64,000 nucleotides of DNA from Crotalaria pallida (Eukaryota > Streptophyta > Magnoliopsida > Fabales > Fabaceae), in NCBI GenBank assembly GCA_037953625.1, contig CM075654.1, forward strand, positions 24,669,501 to 24,733,500. The letters run 5' to 3'. Of the stretch, positions 23,673-33,137 are shown piece after piece. The notes below the pieces were generated by a model that was not told where the DNA came from, did no database searches, and saw only the letters and a program-made list of their open reading frames with translations. Each line of letters starts with the position of its first letter. Position 1 is the stretch's first letter. The position numbers were made by a program, and so were the translations under genes.

Positions 23673-24124
23673 CTATGTTTATATCTATTACTCATAGTCC
23701 AATGATTTTCCGCTTACTCTGATATTATTCCATAAGGGATTCGATTATGCTATTTCCAAAGGATAATAACTTATGTTCTGAAATGACGAGAGATAGCTTC
23801 ACCAATGATTTTAATAATGAAATCGTACTAAGTGTTTAATTTAAAGCGAATGCTATCTCAACCTATATTTCTAAGACTCTAAGTTATATCTTATTAACAT
23901 TTACGAATGCCGAATCCAATGTTTAATAAATGTGTATTTTATCTTCCGAGGTCCAAAGGTTTTGTGTTCATGCACCCGACTCTATTAGAATTTAAAAGGA
24001 AAAGAAAAGAAAAATTTATTTCCTATAATTCTAATACTTTATAACAAGTCCATACTATTTTCAAGTAATAGTAATTTATATATTCTTTAATTACTCAGGT
24101 TATAAATGAGGGTGTCGCATGACT

Positions 24125-24477
24125 TGCATTTAAAATCACAAGTTCTAAACCCAATATTTAGTCAATATATGATGCATAAGTATGCTTTAAAATATTTATG
24201 AAATCATATGCATCATTTTCAAAAGTTGGTTTCGTAATGAATCAAGTTCATGATTATTCAAAATGAATGCATTGAGATTCGCTACCCAACCTAGAATCTA
24301 CCCAAGCAAACATCTTCAGGACCTAATAAAATGTAAATAAAATAAAGAATGAAGTCCTAGAGATTTTCTCTTGAGTCTTCTTGTTGTTCTTGTTTGTTGC
24401 ATTTCCTTTTTCTCTTTGCACATTCAATCTTCATCACATTTGTCCTTATCAAAACACATCCTAAGCTCAATTGCTTC
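24125..24477. other. Spacer between solo LTR and copia remnant
   Basis: No ORF or repeat structure was recognised. Confidence 0.4.
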
Positions 24478-25165
24478 ACAGACTTTCCATGTATACTTTA
24501 TTCAAGGCCCTAGACATAGTAGCTTCACTATCATAGTGTAAAGATATGGCTGACATTGGTTTTAGCCACAACTCTATTTCTAGTAACAAATCTCTCAACC
24601 ATTCTACCTCTTTACATGCCCTTGCTAATGCAACAAACTCAGATTCCATAGTAGAATGAGTTATACAAGTTTGTTTCTTTGAATGCTAAGAAACAACTCC
24701 CCCGCCAAGGGTAAAAATCCATACAGACGCGGACTTATTGTCACTTGCACTAGTTACCCAACTAGAATCGGTATATCCTTCCAACATCGCTGGAAATTTA
24801 TCATAGAAGAGTCCAAAATGTATGGTTTTCTAAAGGTATCTTAGAACTCTTCCAATTACCTTTCAATGTTCAGTTCTTGGATTAACTGTGTACCTTGAAC
24901 GTTTACAAACTGCAAAAGAAATATCTGGTCTGGTACAATGTATAGCATACATAATACTACCAATCACACTAGCATACTCAATTTGTGAAACTGCCGTACC
25001 AGAATTTTCTTTTAAAATGTGTGAACCATCATAGGGAGTATTCGCTTCCTTAATTTACAAGTGTTTGAACTTGTTTAAAATTTTCTCCACATAATGTGTT
25101 TGATTCAAAGCAAAACCTCCATTATGCTTAGTCACTTTAATGCATAAAATAGTATCTACCCCTCC
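24478..25165 (-). pseudogene. Decayed Ty1/copia pol (RT C-terminus and RNase H)
   Basis: The reverse strand encodes the end of copia RT (KVTKHNGGFALNQTHYVEKI, then SQIEYASVIGSIMYA and TRPDISFAV) and RNase H landmarks (GYTDSSWV, STMESEFVALA, HYDSEAT). At least six in-frame stops interrupt it. RNase H would degrade the RNA strand of the hybrid. Only this C-terminal part of pol is present. It is too decayed to be the recent partner of the gag-only elements. Confidence 0.82.
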
Positions 25166-25174
25166 ACGGTCTTA

Positions 25175-26570
25175 TACCTAAAGATTAAATATGTTTATAT
25201 TGGGACATGATGATAATAAAATAATATAAAATTAAAAGGATATTTTATTGTCATGAAATATGTACACATACATGGAGTTGTGGATGTTAAGATAGGACAA
25301 TGGGAAAAGATACATGAGAAATTATGGGAATTCCAAGTGAAAATGATCCGAAGGTTAGGTCTTGACAATGACTTGTCGTGTGATTCCTGTGAATTATTAT
25401 GGGTAAAATGGTCATAAGATGGACTGGTTCTGTAAACCTCGTCCGGGATAGTTCTGTATAACTATAATCTATTATATCGGCCTTTTAGGCATATTATGAC
25501 TCGCGGAGGATGGTCCTTTGTATAGCCTTTTATCCCGGGGGAATTTTACAATAAGAGATTGTACTGACATACGCGGATGAAAGACGTTTACTCCCAGTTG
25601 TTTTTCCTATCTTTTGAAAGAGAATTGTGATTATGAAGAAGAGATGATTAATTGGATCCAAGGAGTAGTGATTAAGTTGAAAGCATGCATCACGCCATAT
25701 AATGATATTTTAATTAATTTATAACTTGGTATGTACATATTTATATGCTTGAATGATGCGATATTTGTTCCTAATTGTCATTGTCTATTTTTAGTTTATT
25801 TAATTTTTATTTGTAAGAAAATGACAGTGGCTTACTCCATGCCCTTGTTTGTTTATTAGGCTATGGCGAGGAACCTGTTATGTCTAGAGATACATCCACT
25901 CCGTAACGGAGAATGGGACAACGAGGAGCACCAGGCGACCTATGAGGGTGACGTAGAAATCATTCTACGCCATCCTAATTCATGATCCTGGATGCATCCC
26001 CGTCGGGTTAGGATACCAATGATGTACACACAACATATACCACCACTATACACATATCGACATGTCTCTCCACCTCCACCACCTCGTCGAGCTAATCGTT
26101 TTCAGAGAAATACTATTCCACCAAGTACTCCTCCCAGATATGAGATAATTGTTAGGGAAGTTTCTCCTAGCCCTTGTCCTTCTCGAAGAGTTAGGTTTGC
26201 TTCATCGCTTGATGACGTGCCTAGTAGGAAGGTACCTTAGCTTGTTACATGGAGAAGGAGGAGGATGAGGAAGAGGAGGAAGATCCCATAGAGGAGTAGG
26301 ACCCTGTGGATGGCGATAACTCTATGGAGTATTCAACCGAAAGCCAGTGGAGAACCGATGATTAAATATGTGTGTGCCAATTGGTATGATGTGTGGGGTT
26401 GTAGGTATCCGTAGTTCTTATCATATTTTGGATCTGTGAAACTTTGCTCTCGGTTAAGGGGTAGTGTTTGTATTTAAATAATATTAACTCGAGAGTATAT
26501 GTATGTATGGTTGTAGTTTATCCCTATGGGTTGTTGTCCAGGAGGAGGAGCATCATCATGTCCTTTTTTG
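25175..26570 (+). mobile_element. Second long-LTR fragment, diverged from 14656-24119
   Basis: Truncated on the left by the copia remnant and on the right by a Helitron terminus. It is identified as LTR-like because it carries an ORF homologous to the one in the solo LTR, in the same orientation. Upstream of the ATG is a pyrimidine-rich stretch ending in TTTATTAG, resembling a splice acceptor. Neither LTR end is preserved. Confidence 0.5.
25863..26365 (+). pseudogene. Second LTR-resident ORF (homologue of 22881), broken
   Basis: ATG at 25863 (MARNLLCLEIHPLRNGEWD), then YEGDVEIILRHPN, a TGA at 25983-25985, PRRVRIPMMYT, PPLYTYR with a proline-rich stretch, and RRVRF. After a frame change near 26240 comes a strongly acidic Glu/Asp tract with one TAG, and then STESQWRTDD before TAA at 26363-26365. 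Block order and C-terminus match the 22881 ORF. Conservation concentrates in amino-acid blocks, suggesting past selection on the protein. The function is unknown and nothing in it suggests gag or pol. Confidence 0.6.
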
Positions 26571-26575
26571 ATATA

Positions 26576-26605
26576 CTAGTTTAGATTACCCGTGCGATGC
26601 ACGGG
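26576..26605 (-). mobile_element. Helitron 3' terminus, minus orientation
   Basis: CCCGTGC-GAT-GCACGGG (26589-26605) is a 7-bp stem. On the minus strand it is followed 9 nt later by CTAG (26579 to 26576) and T. The element body would extend to the right. Candidate 5' ends (minus-strand TCAATTATATATTATA) lie near 28250 and 39645. Confidence 0.62.
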
Positions 26606-27157
26606 AATGAACAGATATATTACATCTCATCCTATTATATATGATTAATTATTTTCAAACTGAAAAATGCAATAGACAATTTTAACGAAATTGCATAATT
26701 TTATTTATATGGGAATTGTTAATAATTAAATTGAATCTATCGAATTAACATTTGCAAAAATTTCCTGGTAAACTACATATGAGAATTGTATGATATGTTT
26801 ATGGTTGAGAAATAAGAAAAGGTGGTTTAATGGCTTTGGCAAACTTTTTTATACTTTAAACAAATTCGAATTCATAAAATTAAATAAAATAATACCTCAA
26901 CAGAGTCCTTTATATTACCTACTGTCTTGAAAACATTTTTAATGAGAAAATCATCTTCCATTGAATACGACGGTTCGGGAACAATTTGTGAAATTTGAGT
27001 TGTATCCAAACTGTGTATACTTGAAAGTCTGGTAATCAAAATGATTAATCTTAATATGAGGTTATTTTGCGAATTATTTCTACTCTTTTTAAATATGTAT
27101 CTTGGTAGAAATTTCTAATTGATTCACTAATACATAACATACTAAAGCTATGATGTT

Positions 27158-27269
27158 TGTCCGCGTAAGACAACCCAGTTGGTGGCTGCATGAACACTTA
27201 GGATTTCTCCCTCCACAGGTCATGGGTTCTAGTCCCAGACCTCCCATGTAAACCAAAAAATAATAATAA
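27158..27269 (+). mobile_element. SINE with 15-bp target-site duplication
   Basis: A 112-bp insert with an A-box-like GTTGGTGGCTGCATG, a B box GGGTTCTAGTCCC and a TAA-repeat tail. It is flanked by perfect copies of TAAAGCTATGATGTT (27143-27157 and 27270-27284). Confidence 0.88.
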
Positions 27270-27428
27270 TAAAGCTATGATGTTACAAATTATTTGAAAT
27301 AAGATACTATAACATTTACTCTTATATATAAAATTTAATTTTTTTATATTCAAAATAATATACTTTCCAAGTAATCCGCGAATCTTTTAAGGTTTTTTTT
27401 TGGTTTTTTTTTAAAAAAAATTAAGTTA

Positions 27429-27713
27429 CTTCCTCTGTTTATTTTTTAAGTGTCGTTTTTTGGAGAGTTATTTTGTTTCTTTTTATCTGTCATATTGAGA
27501 AATTCAAGAATGTAATAAATGTTATTTTTCATGTTTGCCCATAATTAATAAGTCTTGGTTTACGTAAGTAGTGGAGAAAAATTAATGATTATAGAAAGAG
27601 AAAGGGTATAGTGGGAAAAAACATAATTAATGTATTAGAAATCTAAGCAATAATTGATTTTCATAAGGGGCTTTTTTTTAAAAAATATTACATATAAAAA
27701 GGAACGGAGGAAG
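27429..27713. mobile_element. Stowaway-like MITE
   Basis: 285 bp with terminal inverted repeats (CTTCCTCTGTTTATTTTTTA against CTTCCTCCGTTCCTTTTTAT), flanked by TA dinucleotides (27427-27428 and 27714-27715). No coding capacity; a Tc1/mariner transposase would have to act in trans. Confidence 0.8.
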
Positions 27714-27954
27714 TACTTCTTTATGCTTTGAGTTGGCCTCATGCTAATTTTAAGGATTTTAATTTTCATTAGTTGCACCTCATGCGGATTTCTTTGTCGT
27801 ATCTGATTGTCTTAAATCAATAACCACAACAATCACTCAATTAGATAATCATCAATGAATAACTAACTTGGCAGTTGGCACCGACAAATTAAAAATTCAA
27901 AAACATTAAGGCATGCAGAAAACTTGTTAATTCTACCTTATGTTTCAATTTTCT

Positions 27955-28561
27955 TTTTTTTTCAATTATATTTTGTGATGAATTTTGTTTTTTAATTAAA
28001 AAATAAGGGATCAATATATTGCTAAAGATAAGGGAATCAATATATATTGCACATAATTAGGGACAACTATATTCTTTCATGGGAGTTTATGTGATAAATT
28101 TGAAATTTTAAATTAAAAAAAACAAATATTTGAAAGATTATGTGATGAATTTTGTTTCTTTTTAAATTAAAAAATTGGAAAATTATAGGGAAGCGCCACG
28201 TCAGCAATTAATGAATTGAAGGTATCCGCTTTCTATAATATATAATTGATTTGTTTTAAATGATATTTTGTGATGAATTTTGTTTTTTTTAATTAAAGAG
28301 TTAGGGATCAATATATTGCTAAAAATAAGGGAATTAGTATATAGTGCACATAATTAGGGATAAGTATATTCTTTCATGGAAGTTTATGTGATAAATTTGA
28401 AATTTTGAATTTTACAAAAAAAACAAATATTTGGAAGATTATGTGATGGATTTTGTTTTTTTTTTAATTAAAAAATTGGAAAATTATATGGAAAATTACC
28501 CGTATATATTGCACGTAATCAGGGATAAGTATATATTGAATTAAAAAAAATAAGGGATCAA
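27955..28561. repeat. Tandem AT-rich repeat units (three, the third split by a gypsy insertion)
   Basis: Units of about 240-300 bp share GTGATGAATTTTG, GGGATCAATATATTGCTAAA, ATTCTTTCATGG.AGTTTATGTG and CACGTCAGCAATT....TATAATATATAATTGAT. Unit 1 runs about 27955-28250, unit 2 about 28251-28500. Unit 3 begins at 28500 and resumes after the gypsy element at 39409. Confidence 0.7.
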
Positions 28562-29136
28562 TGTCGTGTCCTTAACCGAAATCAACATTGAAGCTATGAA
28601 AGAACTTCAGGAATGATCTCAATCAAGATGTTAATGTAGGACTCTTTTAGGATTTCTATATATCCAGTTGGGATAAACAGGTTCTCCCTAGTCAACAATG
28701 TGTGTGCTAGTGTCAACATAGGGATGAGAAGGCGTACCTTAGCGCCTATAGCATGGTAGTTCTTATAGGGGATTACCTGTGTGTGATGGGTCTTTCTGAT
28801 AAGCTTGTGAAGAGGAAGAATTCAAGTAGGATTAGTAAAGGTTATGATAAGATCACCTTCGTAAATCCTGTAGGTGATAAATCTTTATTCGATATCATGT
28901 TTATCTAACCAAGAGTCGTGGGAATCTAAGAGAAGTAGTTAAGCTTAATGAGACTGCAAATGATAGAGATAAGGATGGAAATCCTGTGTTCGGGATTAAT
29001 CTCACAAGCGTGTAACATCTCCATAAGCCCAGTTGCTCGGTGTAGCGTTCCGACCGTTGGCCTTGTTCCAGCGTCTAACTGGTCGGACCAAGGTGATTTT
29101 AGTCGGGTACTTTCGGTCTACTAAAGGTCCACTACA
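28562..29136 (-). repeat. 3' LTR of the gypsy element (left on the plus strand)
   Basis: Plus-strand TGTCGTGTCC...CCACTACA; in element orientation it starts TGTAGTGGACC and ends GGACACGACA. Confidence 0.95.
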
Positions 29137-29152
29137 TAAGCCCCCCAAGCTC
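29137..29152 (-). promoter_or_regulatory. Polypurine tract of the gypsy element
   Basis: In element orientation AGCTTGGGGGGCTTA lies directly before the 3' LTR, as expected for the plus-strand primer. Confidence 0.75.
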
Positions 29153-30028
29153 GGTTGGGTGATTTGAGCCCTGCCGAGTTGAAGAGACAAATAAGCTGTT
29201 GGCCAATCAAAGGCAGGCATTGTTGAAGAGAAGAGAGATTCAGTTGTCTTAGTGCATTTAGCAGAGCTGTCCTTTCATTGACACGGAAAGGACCTTTGAG
29301 TTTTTCTTAAGGTTCCACGTGTCCTTTCTAGTATCGGGAAGCGGAACGTTATGATTTCAAAACTTCAGTACGCACCACATATGCATTTACAAGTAGAGTA
29401 GGCTTTCGTTGATTCGGCCCAATTCTTAGATAGTGGAGGGAAACTTCAGAAAGAAAGGCTTGGGAGCGGTTTTCGAAATTCATTTTTTTCAAAATTAGAA
29501 ACATTAGAAACTCATCAGTTTCTTTTCTCTCTCATCTTGCCTTCTGGAAGAATCGTTTCTCTTTCCATTGAACAGCAGATTCAAAGATCATCGAAGAGAT
29601 TTTTGCAGCGATTTCGCCTTCTTTACTCGCACTAAGCATATTCCAAGTTCGCTGGTACTTCTATCATTCTCAACCTCTTGATCACTCACCCTCAAACAGG
29701 TAACGAACACGTTCTTCTACCTTGACTGTCTTCCGCTTTCTTCCTTGCAAACTTGTGAAATGTTGCATGTGTGTGTACATGTTGTCTGTTATGAGTATTG
29801 CTCTTGGAATCTCCATTGTTGTGTTTTTATCACTAGCCATGCACCCCTTTTCCTGATTCTAAACAAATTTTAGGGTTTACTGGAAATATTGCATTGATCG
29901 TCAGGATAACCCTCTTCTTTCTGAGACTCCTTGCCATTCTTTGTCGTTTTTTGAGCGATCACCGTAGAGTTTCTTACGATAATTTTATTTTTGGTTGTTC
30001 CTAACTTCTTAGGGTTTGAACTGAAGCT
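29153..30028. other. Long non-coding 3' region of the gypsy element
   Basis: No sustained ORF. It lies between the polypurine tract and the antisense ORF region, and would hold that ORF's promoter and leader if it is transcribed. A CTCTCT-rich stretch lies at 29525-29570. Confidence 0.5.
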
Positions 30029-30297
30029 GTGATAAACATGAGTGAGGATTCTATAAATTCCGATATACCAAGAACACATGAGGAAGAAAATCCAGGAAGT
30101 TGGATTAAACCCATCGCAACCTATTTTCCTCAGGACTTGAAAGAGGCCAGACAAGGTGTGATTTATTATAGGATCGCTGAGAGGGTAGAACAAAAGAGGT
30201 TAAGGAGGCAACAGAGAGGTATTCAGTGTTTTAATTCGCTTGGGGAAGTTCTACCCAGGAAGGGAGGTGTTCCCCAATCGATAGTATACATAAGTAT

Positions 30298-32390
30298 TTG
30301 ATCAAAAATAATCAAGTTTTTACTGCTTCTGACTCCGCGTGTGCCTCCTTTTCCTCAAGTATGAAGCGAAAGTGCGTTACGAATCCTGAACTTTACCCCC
30401 TTCCACCAGATGTCGGCCAGTATGATTGGGTTGACCGAGAAGTTGTAGGCACCCCATCCGAGCTTTCAACTGACGAATCTTTAGAACAAACCAGAGCAAT
30501 TATACTACCTTGCCCTGGAGATCGTGCTGGAAACTTGTACTCAGTAAGCCCAGTGGGACCCAACAAAAGAATTTGCACTCGTATCCCCGAGGACAATACT
30601 GGTTTTTATTTTTATGAGGAAGTGATAACCCGTCTTGGAATTAGGATGCCTTTAACCGATTTTGAAATAGAGGTTTTGAATACGCTGCGAGTGGCCCCTT
30701 CCCAGTTGCATCCGAATGCATGGGCCTTCGTTAGAGCCTTTCAACAAGTTTGCTCAGCAATGGACTGGTCCTGTACCGTTCCAACTTTTTTCTACTTATT
30801 TGCCCCGCAAGCTAACGCCTTTGAGAAAGGGTCCACAAAACGACCCTGGGTTTCATTGAAATCGCGAAATGGGTATGCTCTGTTAACCAAGTATTCTGAG
30901 TCCTGGAAAACGTTCAAACCTTTTTACTTTAAATACAACTTTGTTGGGAATGGCGTTTGCTGGTTTACAAGGGCTGGTGAAGACCGACCGGTTCCACGAT
31001 TTCCCCTTCAGTGGAGCGCAAGCTTTTTTAATCGTAGGATTGCTTCATACGGGTCGGAGTGGAAACAACTATTTGAACATGAGAAGGAGGTGTGCCGAGA
31101 GTTTGAGAACTACTTGGCCAACAATGGGATGATTGAAACGAGGGACATTGTAAATATCCCCTCAAAAGATGTCAAGTCTCAGCTTGGTAAACTATTTTTC
31201 TTTGCATTTTTACTTGTAAATCTGTTTAGATCTAATGGCTCTTTTTTTCCTTTGCAGATAAAATGGCTTCTCGTATGGCTGCGCTGCTCCAAGGAGGAAA
31301 GAAAAGAAAAGCTCCTCCTTCAAGTGCGGCTTCAGGGTCGTCAAGTATGAGCACACAAAGTTTAAGCACTCCGACCCCTAATGCCTCTCTAGTTGAAGGG
31401 TCTCCTCGGCCAGCTCCCAACTTGGTCGTTGTTACAGCTACTACAAATTCGCCGGCCTCAAGTGGTCAAGCCCAAGCCCCCTCTCCCCCTCTGCAATTAA
31501 CTCGGCGCCGAAGGCTTGATAAAGGGAAAGAAAAGGTTTCTGAAGGAGCAAGTTCCAGGACCGAGGGAACGAGTGCCAGAGCAGCTGCTGATCCTACTCC
31601 TACTCCGACTCCACCAGTAGTTTCGGTGTGGAACCGAGACTTGGATGAAAATTTTCCAGAGTTTATCTGCCCGGAATCTGACCATATCCGGTATGATAAT
31701 CCTAGTGCTTCTGAATGGTCACGTTACACTATGTCTTTGACCAAGTTTTTGCTTCGAGGTGCCAGCTTAACCCATTATCTGTCCAAGCATCCTGAGGATT
31801 TGTTCAAAGGCTTAAATGTTGAGCAAAAGGAGACTCGTGAGCTGCAAGTGGCTCAAGAAGCCAGTTTGTCAGACTAGCTGGTTCGAGTAAAGAATGAGCT
31901 AGAAAACTTGAAGGCTGATAAAACTGAACTGATCAAGGAGTGAGATTCTCTGAGAGCTTCACAAAAGGCTGCTGAAGACAGGAAGAAGGAAATTGAAGAA
32001 ACTCTTAAAAAGGAGCTGCAGGTAATTCGACAGAGGATCGAAGAGTTGGATTCTGAGGTGAAGAAATTTGCTGCAACTGTTCAGAAATATAAGGAAAAAG
32101 CTCTCGTCTTTAAGAAAAAGGCAGCTGCTAACTTCTACAACTAGGGTAAGGGTGTTGACGACTCTTTTGTTTCAGCAATCAAACAGATCCAACTTTTGAA
32201 TCATGAAACTGAGTTCAGAGTTGTTGGAGCACACCCTTTCCATAGTGTAGAAGATGGGAAGTTAATCGATATTGAAACTAAAGCTGAAGTAGATTTGCAG
32301 GCGCAGAATCTTCCCAATCCTTTGGTGCAATTAACTGAAGCTCCTGAATTCAATGACAAGGATATCAGCTTGTCAGATGACGAGGCATGA
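30298..32390 (+). pseudogene. Spliced antisense ORF of the Tat-like element
   Basis: Exon 1 (30298-31186) is open, and a GT-AG intron of 71 bp (31187-31257) ends in a pyrimidine tract and TTTGCAG. Joining in phase gives ...QLDKMASRM and continues into 31263 onward. Exon 1 holds the block MPLTDFEIEVLNTLRVAPSQ and LHPNAWAFVRAFQ, which I recall from plant proteins labelled 'putative gypsy type transposon'. Exon 2 has a Pro/Ser-rich linker, then a Lys/Glu-rich coiled coil and an acidic end, ISLSDDEA. In-frame stops lie at 31875, about 31941 and about 32142. A small upstream ORF (30029-30301, 90 codons, another frame) may be an earlier exon. The biochemical role is unknown. It is transcribed opposite to gag-pol, so it may be expressed from its own promoter. 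Confidence 0.72.
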
Positions 32391-33137
32391 ATTTGATGTG
32401 CTTGATAGCCAGTTTCTATCTGTTTTGACCTTTATTTTTCTGCTTGTTGGTAATACATGTGGGATTTCTATCTGCTGCTCGTTGTTTCCAAGCGTTATAC
32501 TTTGCTTATTTTGTTCCAAACTCTTGTGTTACTTTGGACATGGTTTTTAATTAATTTGCCGCTCAGCAAATTGTATCACTGCTTGATATGTTTTTAACTA
32601 CTTTTTGTTTCGTTCGTCACGTTTCTAGCAGAACTTTCCGAGTGCACACTCTAAGGAGAAATTTACAATATATTTTCTCGTGTAATTTTTTTGTATGGTT
32701 TTTTCTGATCGCAGAATCGCATTTGTATGCATAGTTTGTTAATAAAAATTGTGAGAAAGAACTCGGATCGCCGACTTTAGCCGAAGCGGGACCCTCGGAC
32801 TGCGAAGTAAGGAAAGTAAATTCCTAGGTTCGGGTGTTCTGTGAATACGTTGTTAAACTCTTGAAAAGAGCTGTATCTCGATTTTGATCGGTGGCAAGCC
32901 GAACAAAATGAGTCATATGTGGTTTCACAATGTACACAGATAAGAAAATTTCCAAGAAATGATGTACTTTATTGACAAGAGAACACAAAGCTTGAATTAC
33001 TCATAACTAAGAAATTCCTAACAATTTAAACTGTAATCTATGAAGGGTGTTATCCTTCGTTATTCATTACAAACTATTCTTGAGCAATCTCTAAATAAAC
33101 TAAACTATTCTCAAAACATAGAAAATAAAATGAGAGC
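32391..33137. other. Non-coding interval between antisense ORF and pol
   Basis: The ends of pol (minus) and the antisense ORF (plus) converge here. No ORF was recognised. It would contain both 3' ends. Confidence 0.5.

Larger units (their letters stand above)
14656..24119 (+). mobile_element. Long solo LTR (about 3.5 kb net), split by a copia insertion
   Basis: Starts TGTAACACCCC (14656) and ends GGGTGTCGCA (24119). It is flanked by the 5-bp direct repeat TGACT at 14651-14655 and 24120-24124. Removing the nested copia element (16944-22877) leaves about 3.53 kb. The TGTAACACCCC start and large size are typical of Ty3/gypsy chromovirus LTRs (Tekay/Del type), which is an inference from memory. 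No internal gag-pol lies between the ends, so this is a solo LTR left by LTR-LTR recombination. It carries a TATA-like box, a field of short palindromes and its own ORF. Confidence 0.78.
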
